A DNA stretch of 30,060 nt from CAZMYO01 sp964570525 (GTDB lineage: Bacteria > Patescibacteriota > Patescibacteriia > Magasanikbacterales > GWA2-37-8), in the NCBI GenBank assembly GCA_964570525.1, contig CAZMYO010000004.1, forward strand, positions 1 through 30,060. The letters are read 5' to 3'. Every line of letters begins with the position of its first letter. Positions within the stretch are counted from its first letter, which is position 1. A program made the position numbers and the translations under genes. The notes under the pieces were generated by a model. The model had not been told where the DNA came from and ran no database searches. It saw only the letters and a list, made by a program, of their open reading frames with translations. Below, piece by piece: positions 5,195 to 12,011 of the stretch.

Positions 5195-8140
5195 ATGCAA
5201 AATAAAATGGTCATCAGGGGAGCCCGAGAGCACAATCTGAAGAATATTAACCTAGAGCTCCCACGCAATAAAATGATTGTGTTTACCGGTTTATCCGGCT
5301 CGGGAAAATCGAGCTTGGCTTTTGATACCATTTTTGCGGAGGGCCAGCGGCGCTATATAGAAAGCTTGTCGGCCTATGCCCGCCAATTTTTGGGAGGACT
5401 CCAGAAGCCCGACGTTGATGAGATCGAAGGGTTGTCTCCGGCAATTTCCATTGATCAAAAAGCGCATAGCGCCAACCCGCGTTCAACGGTGGCGACAATC
5501 ACCGAAATCTACGATTATCTGCGAGTTTTATTTGCGCGAGTAGGCGAGCCCCACTGCCCGCTGGACGGAACCAAGATTGAGAAGATGACGACTGACCAGA
5601 TGATGGAGCAGATAGTTAAACAGCTCTCGGCAGCGCAAGCGACGGTCCCGCCAGAGCGGGATCCCGTCTCTAGAAGATTCGGGCGGAGCGGGACAAACCC
5701 CACCCAACCTCCCCTTAGAAAGGGGAGGAGGCCAAAGTCCCCCTCTTACCAAGAGGGGGTCGCGGGGGAGTTGCCGGAGCTGATTATTCTGGCACCGGTG
5801 GTGCGAGGCAGAAAAGGGGAGTATTACCAAATGCTCTACGATATTTATAATTCCGGATACTTGGAGGTGCGCGTAGACGGCAAAATGCATAATTTGAAAG
5901 AGAGAATTGTTTTATCGAAAAATATCAAGCACACTATTGAGGTGGTGGTGGACAAGTTAGACTACAGACTACAGACTACAGACTACGGTCATGACGCTGT
6001 AGCCCGTAGCCTGCCTGCCGGACAGGCAGGTCCGTCGACCGTAGACCAAAAGCAGCGTTTGGCCGAAGCGGTGGCAACTGCCGTGGATTTATCAAATGGA
6101 CTTTGCACGGTAATTTATCCCCACCTTTACGGCGGGCAGGCAAACGGAGAAGAAAAAATTTACAGCACGGAGTATTCTTGTCCGAAAGACGGTTTTAGTT
6201 TTCCGGAAATTGAGCCGCGTCTGTTTAGTTTTAACAGCCCTTACGGTTATTGCGCGGCCTGCACCGGTCTGGGAGTTATGGGGTTATTTCCCGCCACAGG
6301 CGGGTCCGCCTTTGGCGGAAGCGAAGAGGAGTGTCCGAAGTGTCGCGGGAAACGTTTGAACGACACGGCCTTGAGCGTTAAAGTCGCGGGAAAAAATATT
6401 TGGGAGGTGACAAACCTTTCCATCGCCGAGGCGCGCGAATTTTTTGCCGTGGTAGATATGGAACTCCCCGAACAACAGCGCGAGATCGCGGGGGCGGTGC
6501 TGCGGGAAGTCGCCAACCGTCTGCAGTTTATGTTTGATGTCGGCCTGCACTATTTGACGCTCAACCGCAAAGCCGGAACGCTTTCCGGCGGCGAGGCCCA
6601 GCGTATTCGTTTGGCTTCTCAAGTGGGCACGCGCCTGGTTGGCGCGCTCTATGTTCTCGACGAGCCAACGATCGGATTGCACCAGAGAGATAACGCTAAG
6701 CTGGTAAAAACTCTCCGTAACTTATGCGACATCGGCAATACCATTATTGTGGTGGAGCACGATGAAGATACAATTCTCACCAGCGACTGGATCGTGGATT
6801 TCGGCCCGGGCGCAGGTTATCATGGGGGAGAAGTTGTTTTTTCCGGCCCGCTTGCTTTGATGCTCTCGGCAGCCCAAGCGACGGTCCCGCCAGAGCGGGA
6901 TCCCGTCTCTAGAAGATTCGGGCGGAGCGGGACAAACCCCACCCAACCTCCCCTTGGAAAGGGGAGGAGGCCAGTTGTCCCCCTCTTACCACGAGGGGGC
7001 TCGGGGGGAGTTGCCGATGTTGCGATTCAAGGAAATCCGGTCGCGTCACTCACCGGCAAATACCTCCGCGGTGAATTAAAAATTGCCATCCCAGAGAAAC
7101 GAAGAAAGGTAGATAGCGCCACACCCAAGATAAAAATAAAGAAAGCCGCCGCCCATAATTTAAAAAATATTAATGTGGAGATTCCGCTCCGAAGATTTGT
7201 TTGTCTCACCGGCGTATCCGGTTCTGGTAAATCCACTTTGATGCATGATGTGCTAGAGCGTTCGATTACGAACCGGCTATATCGCCTCAATAAATCCGTC
7301 GGCAAACATTTGGAAATTACCGGTACCGAGTATATCGATCGGATGATTACGATTGATCAGTCGCCGATCGGAAGAACTCCCCGTTCCAACCCGGCGACCT
7401 ATACCAAAGCGTTCGATCACATTCGGGATTTGTTCGCCGCTACTCCCGAGGCTCGCATCCGCGGATTTAAAATTGGTAAATTCAGCTTCAATGTTCCGCC
7501 ATCCGCCTCTGGCGGAGGCGGAGGCGGCCGCTGCGAAAACTGCGCCGGGCGCGGAATGCTTGAGATTGAAATGCACTTTTTGCCGAGTGTTGAAATTGTT
7601 TGCGACGTTTGCCGCGGCAAACGTTTTACTAATGAAATTTTACAGGTGTATTATAAAGAAAAGAATATTTCCGATGTGCTGAACATGACGATTGAAGAAG
7701 CCGAGGAGTTTTTTCGGGATATTCCAATGATTCAAGATAAGCTCGGCATGCTCAAACAGGTTGGCCTTGATTATTTAACTTTGGGGCAATCAGCCACGAC
7801 GCTTTCCGGCGGCGAAGCCCAGCGCATCAAGCTTAGCCGCGAGCTCTCTAAACACGGCACGACCAAAACCTTGTATCTCTTGGATGAGCCAACCACCGGC
7901 CTCCATTATGACGACGTGAAAAAACTTGTTGAGGTACTGGAGCGCTTGGTGACGCATGGCAATACCGTGATGGTAATTGAACACAATTTAGATGTAATAA
8001 AATGCGCTGATTGGATTATTGATTTGGGGCCGGAGGGCGGCGATAAGGGGGGAGAAGTGGTGGCGGCAGGTACGCCGGAAGAAGTTAGTAAAAAATCGGG
8101 AAGTTATACGGGGCAGTATCTAAAAAGAATTTTAAAATAG
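5195..8140 (+). CDS. uvrA: excinuclease ABC subunit UvrA
   Basis: UvrA is the dimeric ABC-type ATPase that senses DNA damage and loads UvrB. The protein has 981 residues. Walker A1 GLSGSGKSS is near residue 32; the UvrB-binding domain (ELIILAPVVRGRKGE) follows. The first zinc module is incomplete: CPKDG at about 329 keeps one Cys of the usual pair, while CAAC at 353-356 is intact. CPKC is near 380, signature 1 LSGGEAQRIRLAS near 463 and Walker B LDEPTIGLH near 488. Walker A2 GVSGSGKST is near 673, the second zinc module CENC/CDVC starts near 779, and signature 2 LSGGEAQRIKLS is near 870. About 100 residues between the first zinc module and CPKC, the insertion domain of other UvrA proteins, are missing. 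In contrast, repeat DNA adds two ~52-residue blocks (about 143-194 and 556-608) and smaller ones. The ATG at 5195 begins the conserved NKMVIRGAREHNLKN; an upstream ATG in the same frame would overlap the preceding gene. Confidence 0.97.
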   Translation: MQNKMVIRGAREHNLKNINLELPRNKMIVFTGLSGSGKSSLAFDTIFAEGQRRYIESLSAYARQFLGGLQKPDVDEIEGLSPAISIDQKAHSANPRSTVATITEIYDYLRVLFARVGEPHCPLDGTKIEKMTTDQMMEQIVKQLSAAQATVPPERDPVSRRFGRSGTNPTQPPLRKGRRPKSPSYQEGVAGELPELIILAPVVRGRKGEYYQMLYDIYNSGYLEVRVDGKMHNLKERIVLSKNIKHTIEVVVDKLDYRLQTTDYGHDAVARSLPAGQAGPSTVDQKQRLAEAVATAVDLSNGLCTVIYPHLYGGQANGEEKIYSTEYSCPKDGFSFPEIEPRLFSFNSPYGYCAACTGLGVMGLFPATGGSAFGGSEEECPKCRGKRLNDTALSVKVAGKNIWEVTNLSIAEAREFFAVVDMELPEQQREIAGAVLREVANRLQFMFDVGLHYLTLNRKAGTLSGGEAQRIRLASQVGTRLVGALYVLDEPTIGLHQRDNAKLVKTLRNLCDIGNTIIVVEHDEDTILTSDWIVDFGPGAGYHGGEVVFSGPLALMLSAAQATVPPERDPVSRRFGRSGTNPTQPPLGKGRRPVVPLLPRGGSGGVADVAIQGNPVASLTGKYLRGELKIAIPEKRRKVDSATPKIKIKKAAAHNLKNINVEIPLRRFVCLTGVSGSGKSTLMHDVLERSITNRLYRLNKSVGKHLEITGTEYIDRMITIDQSPIGRTPRSNPATYTKAFDHIRDLFAATPEARIRGFKIGKFSFNVPPSASGGGGGGRCENCAGRGMLEIEMHFLPSVEIVCDVCRGKRFTNEILQVYYKEKNISDVLNMTIEEAEEFFRDIPMIQDKLGMLKQVGLDYLTLGQSATTLSGGEAQRIKLSRELSKHGTTKTLYLLDEPTTGLHYDDVKKLVEVLERLVTHGNTVMVIEHNLDVIKCADWIIDLGPEGGDKGGEVVAAGTPEEVSKKSGSYTGQYLKRILK
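5623..5776. repeat. compound hairpin element, copy 1, in uvrA
   Basis: Nearly identical to 6862-7016. It contains GTCCCGC/GCGGGAC, CCTCCCC/GGGGAGG and the perfect CCCCCTCTT-ACC-AAGAGGGGG hairpins in a row. It is translated in frame as LSAAQATVPPERDPVSRRF and following residues, between the first nucleotide-binding part and the UvrB-binding domain, where other UvrA proteins have no such block. Confidence 0.85.
5959..6030. repeat. heptamer repeat and palindrome inside uvrA
   Basis: Four tandem GACTAC(A/G) heptamers (5960-5987) are followed by CCTGCC-9 nt-GGCAGG (6010-6030). The block is translated in frame after the conserved HTIEVVVDKLD and before RLAEAVATAVD, replacing a normally short link. 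Relatives of the heptamer recur in uvrC and prmC. Confidence 0.7.
6290..6319. repeat. 30-bp double-dyad element in uvrA at the missing insertion domain
   Basis: CCCGCC-ACA-GGCGGG abuts TCCGCC-TTT-GGCGGA. It encodes ATGGSAFGGS exactly where the ~100-residue insertion domain of UvrA is absent. Confidence 0.75.
6862..7016. repeat. compound hairpin element, copy 2, in uvrA
   Basis: Second copy of the element at 5623-5776, with only scattered substitutions. It carries a one-base length difference near 6975, so the last third is read in a different frame from copy 1 yet stays open. It is inserted between the end of the first ATPase half (GEVVFSGPLALM) and the conserved SLTGKYL segment. Confidence 0.85.
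7502..7525. repeat. dyad element in the uvrA zinc-hook region
   Basis: TCCGCC-TCT-GGCGGA followed by repeated GGAGGC. It adds PSASGGGGG between the conserved KFSFNV and RCENC, where other UvrA proteins have only a few residues. Confidence 0.65.
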
Positions 8141-8159
8141 CCTGAAAATAGAAAGACGC

Positions 8160-8175
8160 CCCGATGTTCATCGGG
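8160..8175 (-). terminator. possible terminator between convergent genes
   Basis: CCCGAT-GTTC-ATCGGG hairpin. Read on the minus strand, it follows the small gene pair and is succeeded by a T-rich tract. It may serve uvrA in the other direction as well. Confidence 0.4.
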
Positions 8176-8182
8176 ACGCCGT

Positions 8183-8365
8183 TTAGCGGAGCGACCTGAT
8201 CATTGCGCGGAGGTACTTCCTGGCCTTCGCGGTGAGAGAGCGATTGGTAGATAGCATCTCCTTGAGGTTTTTTTTCATCTCCGCCTTGGAGAGGTCGCGC
8301 CAGAAGAGGTTTTCTTCGATGGTTCGCTTCACGTCTTCTTCGTCGATAAACTGTTTGCTGACCAT
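8183..8365 (-). CDS. small basic helical protein, function unknown
   Basis: A 60-residue, highly charged, probably all-helical protein (FIDEEDVKRTIEENLFWRDL, then AEMKKNLKEML, ending with Arg/Lys-rich RKYLRAMIRSLR). A clear Shine-Dalgarno AAGGAGGG precedes the ATG, and codons are mostly C- or G-ending. It is the second gene of a two-gene minus-strand operon; the stop codon of the upstream gene lies just before this Shine-Dalgarno, so translation may be coupled. No family recognised. Confidence 0.7.
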   Translation of the reverse strand: MVSKQFIDEEDVKRTIEENLFWRDLSKAEMKKNLKEMLSTNRSLTAKARKYLRAMIRSLR

Positions 8366-8381
8366 GATGGCGCCCTCCTTC

Positions 8382-8507
8382 TTAGCAGTTGGAGATGGTG
8401 TACGGGCCGAGCTCTTTTTTTGAGCCGTCCTTGTACTTCATTTTATACCAGATTTTCAGCGTTCTCCCGGACTCTTCACAGCGCACTTCGATGATTTCGC
8501 TCTCCAT
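8382..8507 (-). CDS. 41-residue small protein, function unknown
   Basis: A short gene starting at the ATG at 8507 and ending with TAA at 8384-8382. The product begins MESEIIEVRCEESGR and continues with LKIWYKMKYKDG, looking like a small beta-rich fold with two Cys (residues 10 and 41). It is supported by a strong Shine-Dalgarno GGAGGA, a near-perfect promoter just upstream and tight spacing to the next gene. No family recognised. The promoter and ribosome site make it much more likely real than chance. Confidence 0.65.
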   Translation of the reverse strand: MESEIIEVRCEESGRTLKIWYKMKYKDGSKKELGPYTISNC

Positions 8508-8529
8508 GATTTTCCTCCGTCAAGTTTTA

Positions 8530-8558
8530 ATCTTACAATAAATTTGGTAGTTTGTCAA
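8530..8558 (-). promoter_or_regulatory. strong sigma70-type promoter of the small two-gene operon
   Basis: TTGACA (8558-8553), 17-bp spacer, TAAGAT (8535-8530) on the minus strand. The -35 box touches the uvrC start codon at 8560, so the two divergent transcription units are packed back to back. Confidence 0.8.
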
Positions 8559-8559
8559 T

Positions 8560-10017
8560 ATGCATCAAAAGCCCCAAGTTATCGCTAAATTATCATCCCC
8601 GCCCGACTCCCCCGGTATCTATTTGTTTTACAATGTCGAAGAGGAGCTTATTTATGTGGGCAAAGCCAGCTCGCTCAAGCAGCGGGTAAAGAGTTACTTT
8701 CGCTCCCTCCCCTCTGCGTCCCCCCTTTGGTCCCGACTGCGGTCGAGGATCCTTGATTCTCGGGAATCGGGACAGGGGGGAACATCGCTGAGCCGGCCAA
8801 TTGAGGAAATGATTCATGAGGTGGCGCGCGTTGATTGGAAACAGACTGATTCGGCGCTGGAGGCGATTATTTTGGAAGCCAATGCCATTAAACAGCATCA
8901 GCCGAAATATAATATCCTCGGGAAGGATGATAAAAGCTGGAGCTACCTAGTTATCACCAAAGACAAATTTCCGCTGGTGGAAACGATGAGAGAGCGTGAA
9001 GTCAAAAGTCTAAAGTCTGAAGTCAAAAGTCCGCTTCGATATGTGTTCGGCCCATATCCCGGGTTAAATATCGCGGCGGCGATGAAATTACTGCGTAAAC
9101 TTTTTCATTTTTCCAATTGCCTCCCTCCTCCCCCTGCCCCCTCCTTCCGCCACTTCGGCGGACAGACGGGCAGGAGGGGAAAACAATCGCGGCCGTGTTT
9201 GTATTACCAGATGGGACAGTGCCCGGGCATCTGCACCGGAGAAATTAGCGTTCCGGACTATAAACAAAAAGTAATTCGTCCGCTCGTGATGTTTCTCCGG
9301 GGGAAAAAGAAACAGGTGATTCGGCTGCTGGAGCGGCACATGAAAATAGCCGTGAAAAGCGAACAGTACGAAGAAGCCGCGCGTCTGCGCGATCAGTTTA
9401 AGGCGCTCTATCGCATTCAGGATGTCGCTTTGCTTAATAAAAGTTTCTTTGGTGAGACTTCGGACGTCAGACTTCAGACCCTAGACTCTAGACTTCAATC
9501 ACCAAGTGACCAAAGTCCAAAGTCCAGAGACCAAAGACCGTTGCGCATTGAAGGGTATGATATTTCTAACTTAGGAGGAACGGACAAAGTTGGCAGTATG
9601 GTGGTGTTTGATGAAACCGGACCGGTGAAATCCGCTTATCGCAAATTTACCATCAAAACAGTTAGCGGCCAGAGCGATGTGGATTGCCTGGCCGAAGTAA
9701 TGGAGCGGCGATTAAGTCATCACGAGTGGCCCATGCCCCAAGTTATTTTGGTTGACGGCGGCCGGCCGCAGGTGAATCGTGTAAAACGAATTGTAGAGAC
9801 GCATACAATCGCGTCTGTACGAAAAATTCCCGTAGTCGGCATCGCCAAGGGTCCAAAGCGTCGACGCAATGATTTTATTCTGGGGAGTAGGAGTCCGCAA
9901 TTTATTGTTTGGGTGAATAATCACCAGCGACTGCTTATTCGAGTGCGAGACGAGGCGCATCGCTTTGCCATCACCTTTCATCGAGCTCGGAGGGGCAAAA
10001 GTAGTTTAGGGCGATAA
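8560..10017 (+). CDS. uvrC: excinuclease ABC subunit UvrC, lacking the C-terminal HhH domain
   Basis: UvrC makes both incisions in nucleotide excision repair. An N-terminal GIY-YIG domain (SPGIYLFYN, then IYVGKA) and the following LEANAIKQHQPKYNILGKDD are present. Four Cys typical of the iron-sulphur site remain (NC before the second insertion, then RPCLYYQMGQCPGIC). A UVR domain for UvrB binding (EQYEEAARLRDQFKALYRIQ) and the RNase H-like endonuclease domain (EGYDISNLGG, ILVDGGRPQ, DEAHRFAI) follow. The 485-residue protein stops about ten residues after the last motif, so the usual tandem helix-hairpin-helix domain is missing; no frameshift continuation was seen after the stop. Three in-frame repeat-derived blocks interrupt linkers. 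A possible -10 box TACAAT lies at 8534-8539, inside the divergent promoter region. Confidence 0.95.
   Translation: MHQKPQVIAKLSSPPDSPGIYLFYNVEEELIYVGKASSLKQRVKSYFRSLPSASPLWSRLRSRILDSRESGQGGTSLSRPIEEMIHEVARVDWKQTDSALEAIILEANAIKQHQPKYNILGKDDKSWSYLVITKDKFPLVETMREREVKSLKSEVKSPLRYVFGPYPGLNIAAAMKLLRKLFHFSNCLPPPPAPSFRHFGGQTGRRGKQSRPCLYYQMGQCPGICTGEISVPDYKQKVIRPLVMFLRGKKKQVIRLLERHMKIAVKSEQYEEAARLRDQFKALYRIQDVALLNKSFFGETSDVRLQTLDSRLQSPSDQSPKSRDQRPLRIEGYDISNLGGTDKVGSMVVFDETGPVKSAYRKFTIKTVSGQSDVDCLAEVMERRLSHHEWPMPQVILVDGGRPQVNRVKRIVETHTIASVRKIPVVGIAKGPKRRRNDFILGSRSPQFIVWVNNHQRLLIRVRDEAHRFAITFHRARRGKSSLGR
8730..8773. repeat. palindromic insertion in the uvrC GIY-YIG domain
   Basis: Outer arms GTCCCGA (8730-8736) and TCGGGAC (8767-8773) enclose a second imperfect dyad around CGAGGATCC. 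It is translated within an extra ~30-residue block directly after VKSYF. Confidence 0.65.
9119..9181. repeat. pyrimidine-rich and dyad insertion in uvrC
   Basis: A CCTCC/CCCCT-rich run followed by TCCGCC-ACTTC-GGCGGA (9146-9162) and GGGCAGGAGGGG. It lengthens the link between the first and second Cys of the iron-sulphur motif. Confidence 0.6.
9465..9540. repeat. AGACTT/AAAGTCC degenerate repeat in uvrC
   Basis: Irregular repeats of CAGACTT, TAGACT and AAAGTCC. They encode an unconserved Ser/Arg/Gln-rich linker between the UVR domain and the endonuclease domain. Similar AAAGTCT units lie at 9001-9030 and after tsf (20203-20275). Confidence 0.55.
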
Positions 10018-10048
10018 ATCACAATTTAGGTAACGACTAGCCAACCAC

Positions 10049-10077
10049 TTGACAAAACTCCTATTTTAAATTACATT
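10049..10077 (+). promoter_or_regulatory. sigma70-type promoter of the putative lipoprotein gene
   Basis: TTGACA, 17-bp spacer, TACATT; the Shine-Dalgarno AAGGAGG (10090-10096) follows at once, so the leader is very short. Confidence 0.75.
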
Positions 10078-10102
10078 ACTTCCATCAACAAGGAGGCCCA
10101 CC

Positions 10103-10618
10103 ATGCACCGCCAAGGAACCGTTGTCCGCTGTCTCACCAAGCTCGCCATCATGGTTGGGATGGTCACTCTCTGCTCATGCTTCGGTCCCGCCACGGTCAA
10201 GAACCACCAGGTCCTACTCGACCCGAGCCACCTCTACGCCGCCGATCTCATTCCCAAGGGGTGGATGGTGATCGAAGATGTGGTTCCGTCCACGACGCTC
10301 GACGTCAGCAAGCTCAAGTTCCGCTCGTTCCTCAAGGACGGTGAGTTGTGGGTCAACGGCAAGGTTCTGCGCAAGCGCGCCGTCGAGCTCAAGGGCAACC
10401 TCGGGCTCACCGACGCGAAGCGTTTCCTCGCCGAGCAGGGCAAGATCCCGGCCAAGCCGCGCGATTTCTACATCGTGTTCCCGGGTACGGTCCTGCGCGA
10501 TTTCGTCGGCCGCCTCCGCGTCCCGTACCTCGACTTCCACGGCGGTCGCTGGGTGTTGGACTTCAACTGGCTCGTCGGCGGCTGGGTCGACGGCGGTCAT
10601 CTCGCGTGCAGCGAGTAG
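10103..10618 (+). CDS. putative lipoprotein, GC-rich orphan
   Basis: A 171-residue protein. A basic N-terminus and hydrophobic stretch end in LCSC, a plausible lipobox with Cys at about residue 27. The remainder is soluble, with Lys/Arg-rich and aromatic segments (ELWVNGKVLRKRAVELKG, then YLDFHGGRWVLDFNWLVGGW). Base composition is much more GC-rich than neighbouring genes and the third codon position is mostly C or G. It has its own consensus promoter, a perfect Shine-Dalgarno six bases before the ATG, and terminator hairpins downstream. No family recognised. Several long open frames overlap it on both strands purely because of its composition; this frame is chosen for its promoter, ribosome site and signal sequence. 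Recent acquisition is one explanation for its composition. Confidence 0.75.
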   Translation: MHRQGTVVRCLTKLAIMVGMVTLCSCFGPATVKNHQVLLDPSHLYAADLIPKGWMVIEDVVPSTTLDVSKLKFRSFLKDGELWVNGKVLRKRAVELKGNLGLTDAKRFLAEQGKIPAKPRDFYIVFPGTVLRDFVGRLRVPYLDFHGGRWVLDFNWLVGGWVDGGHLACSE

Positions 10619-10631
10619 GAATCTTGGCTAC

Positions 10632-10663
10632 TCGGACACTCGGCGCTTTTGGCAAGTGTCCGA
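10632..10663 (+). terminator. hairpin downstream of the lipoprotein gene
   Basis: Perfect 9-bp stem TCGGACACT / AGTGTCCGA without a T-run. It may protect the mRNA end or assist the following terminator. Confidence 0.5.
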
Positions 10664-10678
10664 TCCATGTTTCCATTG

Positions 10679-10738
10679 GACCCTCGTCTCGATTTCACCC
10701 GTCAAACGGTGGGGTTGAGCGAGGGTCTTGTTCTTTTT
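10679..10738 (+). terminator. intrinsic terminator of the lipoprotein gene
   Basis: GACCCTCG (10679-10686) pairs with CGAGGGTC (10720-10727), with an inner CTC/GAG continuation, followed by TTGTTCTTTTT. Confidence 0.7.
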
Positions 10739-10756
10739 AAAAAGACTGGCCGGATC

Positions 10757-10785
10757 TTGACAAATATCCTATAATAAGTTATATT
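10757..10785 (+). promoter_or_regulatory. sigma70-type promoter of the zinc-ribbon gene
   Basis: TTGACA, 17-bp spacer, TATATT. The start point would lie only about 16 nt before the ATG at 10808, giving a near-leaderless mRNA. Confidence 0.8.
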
Positions 10786-10807
10786 GTGCTTAACAAAGAA
10801 TTTTTTT

Positions 10808-11149
10808 ATGTTAACTCCCAAAATTCCATTGGATAGCTGGCAAGAGGTGTTAAAATTTATTAACCGCTGTCCAGTTTGCAGCGAAAACTATCTTCCCGAG
10901 AAGGCTAAAGTTTTTGCCAAAAACGAAACGGCGCGTTTGGTGCATATTACCTGCGTTAAGTGCCAAAGTTATTTTGTGACCATGATTTTGACGATGGGGC
11001 AGGGGCTAAGCTCGGTGGGCATGGTTACCGATTTGAACTACGACGACATCCGGCGCTTGAACAAATTGCCGGCAATATCCACCAACGAGGCCATTGAAAG
11101 CTACACTTTAATTCAAGAAGAAAAATTCGCGCGTTCCTTAGTTTTTTAA
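10808..11149 (+). CDS. small zinc-ribbon-like protein, function unknown
   Basis: A 113-residue soluble protein. Two Cys pairs, CPVC (about residues 22-25) and CVKC (about 50-53), would form a zinc ribbon. An uncharacterised C-terminal half follows (GMVTDLNYDDIRRLNKLP, then AIESYTLIQEE). The ATG at 10808 is preferred over a TTG at 10784, which would place the start at the edge of the -10 box. No Shine-Dalgarno is present. It precedes rplY by 50 bp on the same strand and may be co-transcribed with it. Proteins of this type are seen in Patescibacteria, but I do not know a function. Confidence 0.75.
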   Translation: MLTPKIPLDSWQEVLKFINRCPVCSENYLPEKAKVFAKNETARLVHITCVKCQSYFVTMILTMGQGLSSVGMVTDLNYDDIRRLNKLPAISTNEAIESYTLIQEEKFARSLVF

Positions 11150-11199
11150 GCGGAAATCACCCGAGCGGTGGTACCAGAATATTTAAGATTTTTACTCGT

Positions 11200-11922
11200 A
11201 TGAACTATACGCTTGCGGCAACTACCCGAGTAGCACGAGGGGCGCGAACACGAAGCGCGAGCCAGGTGCCGGCGGTGGTTTATGGCGGAGGAGGAAAACC
11301 CGAATCCCTTACCCTTAACCCGGCCGAGTTCTTAAAGTTATATCGGCAAGCCGGCGGCTCCAGTTTAATTGATTTATCAGTTGATGGAAAAGAAGCCGGC
11401 AAGGTGCTGGTGCAGGAGGTGCAAAATGATCCGGTAAAAGACGGGGTGATTCACGTGGATCTACGCCGCATTGATATGAACAAAGCAATGACGGCAACGG
11501 TAATTCTCAAATTCGTGGGCGAAGCTCAGATTATTAAGTCTTCCGGCGGAACATTGGTTACCAATTTACAGGCAGTTGAGGTGCGCTGTTTGCCTAAAGA
11601 TTTAGTGTCGCACATTGATGTGAGCCTAACTTCGCTCGTAAGTTACGACAATATTATCAAGGTGAAAGATTTACAATTGCCCGCGGGTATCGAAATCACC
11701 AGTCCTCATGCCGAGGATTTGGTGGTGAAGGCGGCGCCGGCTTTGAGCGAGGAAGAAATTAAGGCGATGGAAGCGGCGACCGAACCGGTGGATTTGAGCA
11801 AGATTGAAGTGGCCGGCAAGAAGAAAGAAGAGGGTGAAGAGGGGGCCGAAGCGGCCGCCGCTCCGGCGGAAGAGAAGAAAGCCGAAAAGAAAGCGCCGGA
11901 AGATAAAAAAGAGAAGAAGTAA
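11200..11922 (+). CDS. rplY: ribosomal protein L25/TL5/CTC
   Basis: A 5S rRNA-binding protein of the large subunit, in the two-domain CTC form. The N-terminal L25 domain (to about residue 90) includes the ASQVPAVVYGGG turn and VQNDPVKDGVIHVDL; the TL5 C-terminal beta domain follows (about 95-185, with VEVRCLPKDLVSHIDVSL and LPAGIEI). The last ~50 residues form a low-complexity Ala/Glu/Lys tail. Total length is 240 residues, slightly longer than most CTC proteins because of this tail. A strong terminator follows directly. Confidence 0.95.
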   Translation: MNYTLAATTRVARGARTRSASQVPAVVYGGGGKPESLTLNPAEFLKLYRQAGGSSLIDLSVDGKEAGKVLVQEVQNDPVKDGVIHVDLRRIDMNKAMTATVILKFVGEAQIIKSSGGTLVTNLQAVEVRCLPKDLVSHIDVSLTSLVSYDNIIKVKDLQLPAGIEITSPHAEDLVVKAAPALSEEEIKAMEAATEPVDLSKIEVAGKKKEEGEEGAEAAAAPAEEKKAEKKAPEDKKEKK

Positions 11923-11925
11923 AAT

Positions 11926-11966
11926 AATTAAAAACCCCGCGCCAGAACGGCGCGGGGTTTTTAATT
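11926..11966 (+). terminator. intrinsic terminator after rplY
   Basis: Stem CCCCGCGCC / GGCGCGGGG (11935-11943, 11949-11957) extended by A/T pairs on both sides, with a 5-nt loop and a T-run. It is symmetric and could act in both directions. Confidence 0.95.
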
Positions 11967-11976
11967 AATTCAGATA

Positions 11977-11985
11977 TGATATACT
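11977..11985 (+). promoter_or_regulatory. extended -10 promoter of the DUF3048 gene
   Basis: TG-A-TATACT, an extended -10 element. No -35 box is possible because the rplY terminator lies there. The leader would be about 20 nt. Confidence 0.65.
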
Positions 11986-12011
11986 TATATAATTAAAGTA
12001 ATAGTCTGGCT

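Noticed and set aside
5960..5987. Tandem GACTACA units as a CRISPR array
   Set aside because: Seven-base direct repeats without spacers, inside uvrA; not a CRISPR structure.
7353..7682. Alternative open frames across the second half of uvrA
   Set aside because: Shadows of a strongly conserved UvrA coding region.
10017..10050. Frameshifted continuation of uvrC encoding the missing HhH domain
   Set aside because: No frame downstream of the stop shows HhH-like residues before the next promoter at 10049.
10214..10718. Long open frames on both strands across the lipoprotein gene
   Set aside because: They arise from the high GC content; their products are Ser/Arg/Ala-rich or acidic shadows without start signals, whereas the 10103 frame has promoter, Shine-Dalgarno and signal sequence.
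11166..11174. GGTGGTACC, resembling the T-box antiterminator core, upstream of rplY
   Set aside because: No specifier stem, no terminator alternative and only ~50 bp of spacer; a chance match.
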